NCBI GenBank assembly: GCA_937893815.1
Contig: CALCSH010000519.1
Span: 1-6,517 of the forward strand
Length of the DNA stretch: 6,517 bases
Source: an uncultured Anaerolineae bacterium
Lineage (GTDB): Bacteria; Chloroflexota; Anaerolineae; Anaerolineales; UBA11858
Direction: 5' to 3'
Shown here: positions 1 to 6,194 of the stretch, in pieces
How the letters are laid out: each line of letters begins with the position of its first letter
Position numbering within the stretch: position 1 is the first letter of the stretch
Notes under the pieces: model-generated
The model's input: only the letters and a program-made list of their open reading frames with translations
What the model was told of the DNA's origin: nothing
Database searches by the model: none
Program-made: the position numbers and the translations under genes

Positions 1-152
1 TCCTGTTCCACAGACAGGTGCTCTACTTATCCACCTTCTAAAATTTCCCTAATAACAATTCAAGGAACGCAAAGCGCTTAAATCCGAAGGCAGGCCAACA
101 CTTCCCAAACTCAGCCGCTTAGAAACAGAAGCTCTTATTTGTCTATTAAGAA
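1..152. other. Unassigned DNA upstream of the truncated YyaL-like gene; junction at ~150
   Basis: All three + frames contain stops (for example a TAATAA pair at 50-55 and TAA at 147-149). None encodes the residues that precede the PHFEKMLYDN motif in the YyaL/SPATA20 family. The stretch is visibly AT-richer than the coding sequence that follows. No tRNA, rRNA, promoter or convincing inverted repeat is visible. A frame from 56 to 163 stays open but gives a short peptide I do not recognise. The segment may be the end of an inserted element, unrelated DNA brought in by a deletion, or an assembly chimera; the sequence alone does not decide. Confidence 0.5.
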
Positions 153-167
153 CCCCATTTTGAAAAA

Positions 168-1415
168 ATGCTCTATGATAATGCTCAACTCGCTCTGGTA
201 TATCTGCATGCATTCCTGCTCACCGATAATCCAGATTTTCGCCGCGTGTGCGAAGAGACTCTCAACTTTGTGCAGCGCGAGATGACGCACCCCCAAGGTG
301 GCTTTTACTCCAGCCTGGATGCAGATTCGGAGGGCGTGGAGGGTAAATTTTACGTTTGGAGCAGCGACGAACTTCGCGCGGTTCTTCACGACCCTGAAGA
401 TGAGCGCTTCTTTTGGGCCGCATACGGTGTGACCGATCAAGGAAATTTTGAGGGAAAAACATCTTTGCAGCGCGCATTGGATGACGGGCAACTCAGTGAA
501 GCGTTTCATCTCCCCAAAGATGCTGTTCCCGCGCGTCTGGCCGAGTTGCATGCAAAGCTGTTGCGCGTCCGTTCACAACGCGTCCGCCCCGGCACGGATG
601 ATAAGATTCTCGTCTCATGGAATGCGCTGATGTTGAGCGCTTTCGCCGAAGCCGGACGATATTTGCAGCGAACGGATTATACGCAGGTCGCCAGCAAAAA
701 TGCGGAATTCTTGCTCACAGAACTATTCTCGAACGACCGCCTACTGCGCACCTGGCGCATTGGGAAAGCCAGCCACAATGCTTACCTGGAAGATTATGCA
801 GCGCTCATCCTGGCGCTGCTGACGTTGTATCAGAGCGACCCGCAAACGCACTGGTACACCCGTGCGCGCGCGCTGGGGGATGATCTTCTGGCTCATTTCG
901 CAGACCCGCAGGGGGGCTTCTTTGATACGCGTGACGATCACGAAACATTACTTCTGCGTCCCAAAGATGTGCAAGATAATGCCATGCCTTCCGGGAATGC
1001 GCTGGCAACTCTGGCACTGCTTCAGCTCGCAACATACGATGCGGACATGGCGTTACGTGCAGTTACCGAGAAACTATTGGCTCAGATGACAGAGCAAATG
1101 CAACGCTACCCCACAGGCTTTGGGCAGTGGCTTTGCGCAGCCGATTTCGCGATTGGCCCGGTGCAGGAAGTCGCCATTTTGGGAGAGGCTGAATCCCCTC
1201 AGAGGCAGGCTTTGGTCGATGTGCTTTGGGAACAATATCGTCCCCGATTGGTGGCTGCCATCTCCGCCCCGAGCACCGATTCCGCCGGGCCTAAACTCCT
1301 GGAAGGGCGTGGAGTCACCGATCAAAACGCTACCGCCTATGTCTGCCAGAGTTTCACCTGTCAATATCCAGCCACAGAACCGGCGATGCTCAAGGAACAG
1401 CTTTCAGGCGCATAA
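168..1415 (+). CDS. N-terminally truncated YyaL/SPATA20-type protein (DUF255 thioredoxin-like/alpha-alpha-barrel family), C-terminal part only
   Basis: Full-length family members are about 680-700 residues: an N-terminal thioredoxin-like DUF255 domain with a CHWC-type motif, then an (alpha/alpha) barrel related to N-acylglucosamine 2-epimerases and glycosidases. Their biochemical role is poorly defined. Only the barrel portion is here (415 residues from the ATG). Visible hallmarks are MLYDNAQLAL at 1-10, GGFYSSLDADSEGVEGKFYV at 44-63, RPGTDDKILVSWNAL at 140-154, AYLEDYA at 205-211, DNAMPSGNALA at 270-280 and CQSFTCQYPAT at 393-403. The homology actually starts five codons before this ATG (PHFEK, from base 153), and an in-frame TAA lies at 147-149. 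The ATG is therefore an internal methionine of the ancestral protein, with no Shine-Dalgarno sequence before it. The rest of the frame is intact to its normal C-terminus, so the break is recent, or it is an assembly artefact. As it stands this is best treated as a gene remnant. Family assignment is confident; function is not. Confidence 0.85.
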   Translation: MLYDNAQLALVYLHAFLLTDNPDFRRVCEETLNFVQREMTHPQGGFYSSLDADSEGVEGKFYVWSSDELRAVLHDPEDERFFWAAYGVTDQGNFEGKTSLQRALDDGQLSEAFHLPKDAVPARLAELHAKLLRVRSQRVRPGTDDKILVSWNALMLSAFAEAGRYLQRTDYTQVASKNAEFLLTELFSNDRLLRTWRIGKASHNAYLEDYAALILALLTLYQSDPQTHWYTRARALGDDLLAHFADPQGGFFDTRDDHETLLLRPKDVQDNAMPSGNALATLALLQLATYDADMALRAVTEKLLAQMTEQMQRYPTGFGQWLCAADFAIGPVQEVAILGEAESPQRQALVDVLWEQYRPRLVAAISAPSTDSAGPKLLEGRGVTDQNATAYVCQSFTCQYPATEPAMLKEQLSGA

Positions 1416-1438
1416 TCCAACCGAGGTTTAATTAAACG

Positions 1439-1477
1439 GAAAGGAGCGAAACGCTGAGTGCCGTTTCGCTCCTTTTT
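1439..1477. terminator. Rho-independent terminator, probably bidirectional, between convergent genes
   Basis: The arms at 1440-1453 (AAAGGAGCGAAACG) and 1462-1475 pair perfectly over 14 bp around an 8-base loop (1454-1461). A T5 run covers 1473-1477 on the + strand. The hairpin begins 24 bases after the stop of the + strand gene and lies about 20 bases past the stop of the - strand operon. On the - strand the tail is weaker (TTT, then TCCGTTTAAT), so termination there is plausible but less certain. Confidence 0.85.
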
Positions 1478-1497
1478 GGATCCGGAAACGCTGTGGT

Positions 1498-4400
1498 TTA
1501 CGGGCTCCACGGCGGGGTGAGGCACGGCCAGCCGGGATCATCGAAGGGGCAAGCTGGAGTGCGAGTGGGCTGTACCGTGGGCGTGGGGGTTTTCGTCGGG
1601 ATAAAGGAAGTATTCGTCACCGTTGGCGTGAGGGTTTTGGTCGGTGTGTTGGTTGGCGTACGCGTGCTGGTCGAGGTTGGCGTCTTGGTGGGGGTCAACG
1701 TCTTGGTGGATGTGGATGTTTTGGTGGGGGTCGGCGTGCTGCTGGGTGTGCGCGTGGCGGTTGGGGTGGAGACCACGACCGTGCCATCCACCACACAGCG
1801 GCCATCGAAGGTCAGCGAGACCGTAAACGAACCGTAAAGCGGGCCGTCCTGTCCATCAAAATCTGTATCCCAGTTGCCGGTAGAGCCACTTCCCAGGGCA
1901 ATCGGCGGTGAGGGAGCCACATTCAGCGTGTGCGGGGTGGAATCGTTGCCATTATAGTATTGATCGCCATTGAAATTGAAATAGTCCACGTACATATTCG
2001 GCCAGTATTTCGTCCAGTAGAAGGATGAATTGGTCAGGTAGATGGTATTGGGATTGTTGTTGGTCACATCCATCATGACATCATCATCCCAGATGTAGAC
2101 ATTCACGCTGATGTCGTTACAATCGGGCGTTGGCGTGATAGTTGGGGTACGCGTGGAGGTTGGGGTACGTGTCGATGTAGGCGTGCGCGTGGGCGAAGGC
2201 GTGATGGTCGGTGTTGGGGTGCGCGTCGGCGAAGGTGTAATGGTCGGCGTGCGGGTGATGGTTGACGTCAGTGTATGGGTTGGGGTGCGCGTCGGTGTAT
2301 TGGTCAAGGTGGGGGTGATGGTTTGCACCGGACGCGGCACAGCATCGCGGCGTAATTGGCAGCCGTTATCGAAATCAATGATCACACCGAAATCGTTGGA
2401 AATCACGCCTGTCAGCGGGCCGCCGCCGCCCCAATCGTAGTCAAAATCAATCATATAGGTATAGGATCTACCCGAATCGAAAGCAATCGGCCCGGCCCAG
2501 GTGCTGGCATAATCAACACTGGTATCGGTGGTTGAGTCATAGTCGAAAATACTGCCATTGCTGGATCCGCCCCAAACATAGGCGCCATTCCATGAGAACC
2601 AATCGTTACCCATGTTATAGCCCATCGCCTGACCTAATTGTTCAGCATAATCCCAATCGAGGCGAATGCGCGTAATCTGTGCATCCACAACATCGCCGTT
2701 ATAGACAGTCAACCATTGCTGCGCCCAGGTTGTGAAGGTGAAATCGCCCATCGAGTACAAATTACAATCCGGTACAGGGGTGTTGGTGGCTGTGCCCGTG
2801 TTGGTAGGCGTGGGGGTAATGGTAGGCGTGCCGGTCTCGGTGGGTGTTGGCGAGGGTGTGGCAGTTCCACCGCCAACGATGAGATGGCAGCCCTCATCGA
2901 AGAAAAATTCTGTGCCATAAAAATCTGCCACCGAATATCCGCTGAAGCTATCCGTCCTGTTGAGATCGGCGCGGAACTGACGGGATACTCCTGGGCTGAA
3001 GGAGAGATCGCCGCCTTGCCAGCCCGGATCGACATTTGTGTCCAAATCCGGCGTGTCATCGGTGCCATCCCAAAATGTCGTTGAGCCATTTGTAAGTTGC
3101 AAGTTATTGACAATCGTCCTGGACTGAACTTTCGGCCAGCGCAAGATCACGCGATTGAGGTTGAAGGTATGAAAACCGCTTGAATTATTAATATCGACGC
3201 GGAAATCATCGGAGGTGATAAATGGCTCACCCAATGAGAGGTCGTTGCAATCGATGGTAGGTGTGGGCTGTGCAGTCGGAGCGGCGCGTTCCAAAGTACA
3301 GCCATTATTCAGTTCAATCCGCACACCAAAATCTGCAGAAGTCAGTCCGGTCAAGGGACCACCACTTTCCCCATCCCCGTCATAATCGACATCCAACCGC
3401 CCGCTATCATAGGCAGCGATATTCAAGGGGCCGGCCCAGCCGCTGGTGTACTCCGCGCCGGTGTCTGATGGTGAATCATAGTCCCGGTCACCGCCATTGC
3501 CTTCCAACCAGACATCGTTACCATCCCAGCGGAACCAGTCAACATTCAGATCGGGCTGGCCGCGCGTAGCGTAGAGCACTTCGGCAGGTGCCCAATTAAG
3601 GTAAATGCGGTTTACAGCGACAGAGCCGCCGGAGTTATTGTTGACATAGAGCCGAAGCTGGGCGTTGCTACGAAGATCAAAATCTGTCATCGAATAGGCC
3701 GAGCAATCGACCGCAGTACTGGTGATGGTAACCGTGGGCGAGGGTGTAACTGTTGTACTCGGCGTTGATGAAGCTGTGTTGGTCACAGTGGGCGTTTGGG
3801 TAATCGTGGGGGTTAGAGTCCAACTGGGGGCAGCCGTAATACCTCCGGCCACACTGACCACGCGCGAGGTGCGGAAGCGTTCCACAATGCCTTCGCGCCA
3901 GCCATCCAGGGGCAAATCCGGCCAAATGCTATTGATAAAGGGCAACATCATCTGATGGCGATAACTGACCACCACGCGTACACGGTCGCCTGGTAAGCCT
4001 GCATTATCCATGAGTGTGCCGGTTCCCGGCTGAATACACAAAGGGATTGCGTAGTTAATCTCGTCATAGATATAGCGATTGCTGCAAACTGTAACATGGA
4101 TATACCCGGGCGATGTCGTACTCCCGATATCGCCCAGAAGATTGGATGTCAGATAGGCGATATAATTTCCTAACACACTATCTTCGATATACAATCCTGC
4201 GCCCCCGGCATAGGATGCATCTCGAATGGAAGGCATCCGTGCCCAGTCAATCAGATCAATGGACATTTCCTCTGCAGTTGATGAATAAGAGTCGGGCACT
4301 TCGCAATTGGCCACACCGTCGGCCATATCGGCAGCCGCATAGCTGCCACCTAGGGCCGCGGCAGCATCGTCACAGTATTGCTCGTCATATTGCCCGGTGA

Positions 4401-4590
4401 TCGCGTATCGCAATCCCAATCGTGCCGCGTTTTGCACTGCCATCCATGAAAATACAAGACGGCCAAACTCGATTACGCCAAATAAGAGCAACAATAGAAT
4501 CGGTAAAGCCAAGATGAATTCAACCATTGCCTGGCCGCGAGTGCGGGAGCGAAATCGTGTGCGTGAAAAGGGGGTACTCAGCAGCTTCAT
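1498..4590 (-). CDS. TadE-type pseudopilin with four repeated extracellular domains on Thr/Pro linkers (1030 aa)
   Basis: Residues 1-18 are basic. They are followed by GQAMVEFILALPILLLLLFG (19-38), a class III prepilin-like signal and transmembrane helix typical of TadE minor pseudopilins. Gly19 before the cleavage point and Glu24 at +5 fit prepilin-peptidase processing. The TadE-like region runs to about 250, and its end (VVVSYRHQMMLPF at 206-218, then TSRVVSVAGG at 241-250) also fits the family. Typical TadE proteins are only about 150-250 aa, so roughly 780 residues are extra. These hold four domains (295-433, 447-570, 608-746, 823-935), each opening with Asp-Cys and closing with a second Cys. 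They are joined by T/P/S linkers at 258-292, 574-607, 755-822 and 941-1012. The end is an 18-residue tail with Cys1014 and Cys1023. The start is supported by an AGGA box 7 bases upstream. The gene is last in the operon, 28 bases after the vWA gene. Likely role (inferred): a surface-displayed minor pilin or adhesive extension of a Tad pilus. TadE assignment is firm; the function of the array is unknown. Confidence 0.88.
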   Translation of the reverse strand: MKLLSTPFSRTRFRSRTRGQAMVEFILALPILLLLLFGVIEFGRLVFSWMAVQNAARLGLRYAITGQYDEQYCDDAAAALGGSYAAADMADGVANCEVPDSYSSTAEEMSIDLIDWARMPSIRDASYAGGAGLYIEDSVLGNYIAYLTSNLLGDIGSTTSPGYIHVTVCSNRYIYDEINYAIPLCIQPGTGTLMDNAGLPGDRVRVVVSYRHQMMLPFINSIWPDLPLDGWREGIVERFRTSRVVSVAGGITAAPSWTLTPTITQTPTVTNTASSTPSTTVTPSPTVTITSTAVDCSAYSMTDFDLRSNAQLRLYVNNNSGGSVAVNRIYLNWAPAEVLYATRGQPDLNVDWFRWDGNDVWLEGNGGDRDYDSPSDTGAEYTSGWAGPLNIAAYDSGRLDVDYDGDGESGGPLTGLTSADFGVRIELNNGCTLERAAPTAQPTPTIDCNDLSLGEPFITSDDFRVDINNSSGFHTFNLNRVILRWPKVQSRTIVNNLQLTNGSTTFWDGTDDTPDLDTNVDPGWQGGDLSFSPGVSRQFRADLNRTDSFSGYSVADFYGTEFFFDEGCHLIVGGGTATPSPTPTETGTPTITPTPTNTGTATNTPVPDCNLYSMGDFTFTTWAQQWLTVYNGDVVDAQITRIRLDWDYAEQLGQAMGYNMGNDWFSWNGAYVWGGSSNGSIFDYDSTTDTSVDYASTWAGPIAFDSGRSYTYMIDFDYDWGGGGPLTGVISNDFGVIIDFDNGCQLRRDAVPRPVQTITPTLTNTPTRTPTHTLTSTITRTPTITPSPTRTPTPTITPSPTRTPTSTRTPTSTRTPTITPTPDCNDISVNVYIWDDDVMMDVTNNNPNTIYLTNSSFYWTKYWPNMYVDYFNFNGDQYYNGNDSTPHTLNVAPSPPIALGSGSTGNWDTDFDGQDGPLYGSFTVSLTFDGRCVVDGTVVVSTPTATRTPSSTPTPTKTSTSTKTLTPTKTPTSTSTRTPTNTPTKTLTPTVTNTSFIPTKTPTPTVQPTRTPACPFDDPGWPCLTPPWSP
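1555..1770 (-). repeat. Low-complexity Thr/Pro/Ser linker with Lys/Arg (TadE-type protein residues 941-1012)
   Basis: This stretch encodes about 72 residues made almost entirely of T, P and S with five Lys and three Arg, built on hexanucleotide units (T-P or T-x pairs). The + strand is correspondingly rich in G and T. It separates the fourth domain from the C-terminal Cys tail. It is probably an extended stalk and possibly O-glycosylated, though nothing in the sequence proves glycosylation. Confidence 0.8.
2125..2328 (-). repeat. Minisatellite-like Thr/Pro linker with 36-bp and 18-bp tandem units (residues 755-822)
   Basis: This linker sits between domains 3 and 4. At the DNA level, near-identical 36-bp units start at about 2195 and 2231 (each opening GAAGG on the + strand and encoding TITPSPTRTPTP-type peptide). 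Two 18-bp units start at 2141 and 2159 (GTTGGGGTACG, encoding TPTSTR-type peptide). All units are multiples of 3, so copy-number change would alter stalk length without breaking the frame. The linker carries six Arg and one His. Confidence 0.8.
2770..2871 (-). repeat. Thr/Pro linker between domains 2 and 3 (residues 574-607)
   Basis: About 34 residues of T/P/S with some G, N and a single Glu, and no basic residue. It has the same dipeptide style as the other linkers but is shorter and uncharged to slightly acidic. Confidence 0.75.
3715..3819 (-). repeat. Thr/Pro/Ser linker joining the TadE domain to the first repeated domain (residues 258-292)
   Basis: About 35 residues rich in T, P, S and V with no charged residue. 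It marks the boundary between the conserved TadE-like part and the added extracellular array. Domains 1 and 2, by contrast, are joined by only about 10 residues (437-446). Confidence 0.75.
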
Positions 4591-4597
4591 GGCTTGA

Positions 4598-4601
4598 TCC
4601 T
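4598..4601 (-). promoter_or_regulatory. Shine-Dalgarno box for the TadE-type gene
   Basis: AGGA on the - strand ends 7 bases before the ATG at 4590. This supports that ATG as the start over the internal Met22, which lies inside the pseudopilin signal and would remove the basic leader and Gly19. Confidence 0.65.
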
Positions 4602-4618
4602 GATTAGCATGGCACAGA

Positions 4619-6181
4619 TCACCGGCTAATGCGGGTATAAATGCGACCTGCTACACTTTCAAAAATCTGAGCTAAATACGAGGCATTGGGGGCATAATAA
4701 TAATTACCACAATGCGATTGAGGGGCGGTCGCCGCGCAGGGGTCATTGGAGCGCGAGCCATCATCGCCCAAATTGGCCATATATCGCAGCATAATTTCTC
4801 CGGCATAATTTGGAGCTTGAGCCGCCTTCCCCAACCCAACACTATAGATCGCAATATCGTTCCCGTTGATCGGTTCGTTCGGATTATCCGATTCCACGAG
4901 AGCGACTTGATCAATCATGTCGTAGACATAATCTTCAACATCATAACTGGGGGTGCTATCCCCCACCCAGGTGGAGCCTGGCGGACATTCAGTGGAGCCA
5001 CCATGCATCGGGCCGCAATGGCGCGTGGTCGGGTTATTATCGTTGCACCACGGATTGGTCCACATAGCAGCGCCGATCGCGCCGCCACAGAATCCATTGG
5101 CGAACGAGCCATCCACTTCCGGGGGGACATCGCTGACATTGGTAGCACCATCGGCCAGGAAGACAATTACCCACACTGATTCTGTGCGACCAAAAATTTT
5201 AAGAATATTACCCGCTACGCGAATGCCACACCCCGTACAGGTGGAGAGAAACGAATCATTATACAACCCAGCACCACCGTTATTGTTATTATCATAGTCG
5301 CCCAATAAACCATCACCATCGACATCGAAGGGGTTCATCGCACCCGTGGCCGGATTGCCATACGAAAGAACGACCGATAAATCCAGATCATCATGCAGGG
5401 GGATGCTATCGATCGCATTTTTTACCGTGGTGAAATTACTTTCCAGGTTGGAATACATCGTGGCATCAAAATCGAATCCCACCACGGCCACGCGATCATA
5501 GCCTTCAAATAATGAGTCAACCAGGGCTTTAGCGGCATCTTTGGCTGTGCGGAGTGGCTGACACGAATTGCTGGCATTGCAAGCGGCGGGGTTAAAATCT
5601 GCACCGTAACCACCTGTGGATTCTCCCATGGATTCAGATGTATCGATTACCACCACCACATCCACAGTGGCGGCTTCGCCGATTGAGCTTGTCGTCAATG
5701 GAATACTCTGAATGCCAAACAGACTCAGAAAATAGACGGGGACATTTTGCGTGGCCTGGACCCAGGCCAATTTGCGAGGGTCTTCCCCGGCGCTGATGTC
5801 TGGACACTGGGCGGTGAACTCTGCCGGTTTGGTTGTGTCATCACAGATATAGGCCTCCAACAAGGAAATATTCGTGACATTGTTGAGAGCGATCATCTCA
5901 CGCGCCGCTTCAGTAATGCGGGTTTTGCGCTGGGTATAGGTTAGTGAAGGATTTTTAATATTATTCGCCGCGGCGACTGCGGCAGCGTCTACGGCTCGCT
6001 TGAGTTGGGTATAGGTGACATACACCGAGCCAACATCCGTCACCAGTCCCACAAACGCCAACAGAGCCGTGAATGAAATCACCATTAACACCACAACTTG
6101 TCCGCGCTCGGAGTTTTTTCGTTTCCCTGTCGAGGGGTGTTTTTTACCTTGCGAAAATAGGTGAAGTTGTTTTTTGCGCAT
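4619..6181 (-). CDS. TadG-like pilus assembly protein: Tad N-terminal helix plus von Willebrand factor A domain (520 aa)
   Basis: A basic N-terminus (1-26) is followed by RGQVVVLMVISFTALLAFVG (26-45), the Tad_N/TadG-type anchor helix. The +5 position after Gly27 is Leu rather than Glu, so prepilin-type cleavage is not expected. A vWA domain occupies about 173-516. DTSES at 180-184 matches the MIDAS metal motif D-x-S-x-S, and FLADGATN at 341-348 matches the second MIDAS Asp segment. The third (Thr) element falls in the unusual STCTGCGIRVAG stretch at 313-324 and is less clear. Inserted before it, DVDGDGLLGDYD (286-297) matches a 12-residue EF-hand/dockerin-like calcium loop. Twelve cysteines, ten of them within the vWA part, suggest disulfides in a secreted domain. 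vWA proteins of Tad systems are thought to act at the pilus tip or in adhesion. The start lies 13 bases after the preceding gene, and the stop 28 bases before the 1030-aa TadE-type gene, so the three are probably co-transcribed. Domain assignment is confident; the exact role is inferred. Confidence 0.88.
   Translation of the reverse strand: MRKKQLHLFSQGKKHPSTGKRKNSERGQVVVLMVISFTALLAFVGLVTDVGSVYVTYTQLKRAVDAAAVAAANNIKNPSLTYTQRKTRITEAAREMIALNNVTNISLLEAYICDDTTKPAEFTAQCPDISAGEDPRKLAWVQATQNVPVYFLSLFGIQSIPLTTSSIGEAATVDVVVVIDTSESMGESTGGYGADFNPAACNASNSCQPLRTAKDAAKALVDSLFEGYDRVAVVGFDFDATMYSNLESNFTTVKNAIDSIPLHDDLDLSVVLSYGNPATGAMNPFDVDGDGLLGDYDNNNNGGAGLYNDSFLSTCTGCGIRVAGNILKIFGRTESVWVIVFLADGATNVSDVPPEVDGSFANGFCGGAIGAAMWTNPWCNDNNPTTRHCGPMHGGSTECPPGSTWVGDSTPSYDVEDYVYDMIDQVALVESDNPNEPINGNDIAIYSVGLGKAAQAPNYAGEIMLRYMANLGDDGSRSNDPCAATAPQSHCGNYYYAPNASYLAQIFESVAGRIYTRISR
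5291..5326 (-). other. EF-hand/dockerin-like calcium-binding loop inside the vWA domain
   Basis: Residues 286-297 read DVDGDGLLGDYD, with Asp at loop positions 1, 3, 5, 10 and 12, Gly at 6 and Leu at 8. This is the classic calcium-loop spacing, although position 12 is Asp rather than Glu, as in dockerins and thrombospondin type 3 repeats. An Asn-rich run (298-301) follows. No second EF-hand is visible, so it would act singly. Confidence 0.65.
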
Positions 6182-6189
6182 GCGCCGGA

Positions 6190-6194
6190 CTCAC
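6190..6194 (-). promoter_or_regulatory. Weak Shine-Dalgarno (GTGAG) for the vWA gene
   Basis: GTGAG on the - strand lies 8 bases before the ATG at 6181 and directly follows the TAA stop of the preceding gene. A weak site this close to an upstream stop suits translational coupling or re-initiation rather than an independent start. Confidence 0.4.

Larger units (their letters stand above)
1786..3708 (-). repeat. Four divergent copies of a ~110-140-residue Cys-pair domain within the TadE-type protein
   Basis: Copies lie at residues 295-433 (bases 3292-3708), 447-570 (2881-3252), 608-746 (2353-2769) and 823-935 (1786-2124). Each has a Cys near its start (296, 448, 609, 824) in a D-C-[SN] context and a Cys near its end (431, 568, 744, 932), in an N-G-C or similar context. 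Spacings are 135, 120, 135 and 108 residues. Other shared positions are an aromatic-x-aromatic-[DN]-G motif (for example DWFRWDG 351-357, DWFSWNG 663-669, DYFNFNG 869-875) and an acidic loop before G-P-L-[TY]-G in copies 1, 3 and 4. Copies 1 and 3 are closest; copy 2 is the most diverged. The alternating hydrophobic pattern suggests a beta-sandwich, but this is an inference. I do not recognise a named family. Confidence 0.75.

Noticed and set aside
1..152. Insertion-sequence terminus abutting the truncated gene
   Set aside because: On the - strand the segment before the junction begins GGGGTTCTTAATAG, which could be an element end, but no matching inverted repeat, target duplication or transposase is in the window. 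Kept only as one explanation of the junction.
120..168. Simple frameshift explaining the loss of the YyaL-like N-terminus
   Set aside because: None of the three + frames upstream encodes the expected G-G-F-H-R-Y or L-V-P residues, so a one- or two-base indel cannot restore the gene.
135..551. 138-residue - strand open frame overlapping the YyaL-like gene
   Set aside because: The + strand frame has clear family motifs over the same bases, and the - strand translation resembles nothing recognisable.
1570..1760. G-quadruplex cluster on the + strand
   Set aside because: There are several runs of four or five G, but spacing is irregular and the G richness follows directly from Pro/Thr codons on the other strand. 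There is no separate evidence for function.
1493..1837. Open + strand frame encoding a VGV-rich, elastin-like repeat peptide
   Set aside because: It is the antisense shadow of the Thr/Pro linker: T-P codons read in reverse give Val and Gly. It has no homology or independent gene context.
2125..2328. CRISPR-like array
   Set aside because: The repeats are contiguous, coding, and lack unique spacers of constant length; they encode a T/P linker.
2111..2440. Second + strand Val-Gly-rich open frame
   Set aside because: Same cause: antisense of the 755-822 linker and part of domain 3. The composition is fully explained by the - strand gene.
2709..3113. Alternative-frame - strand open reading frame within the TadE-type gene
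   Set aside because: It is out of frame with the repeated domains, whose Cys and aromatic motifs continue uninterrupted through this region.
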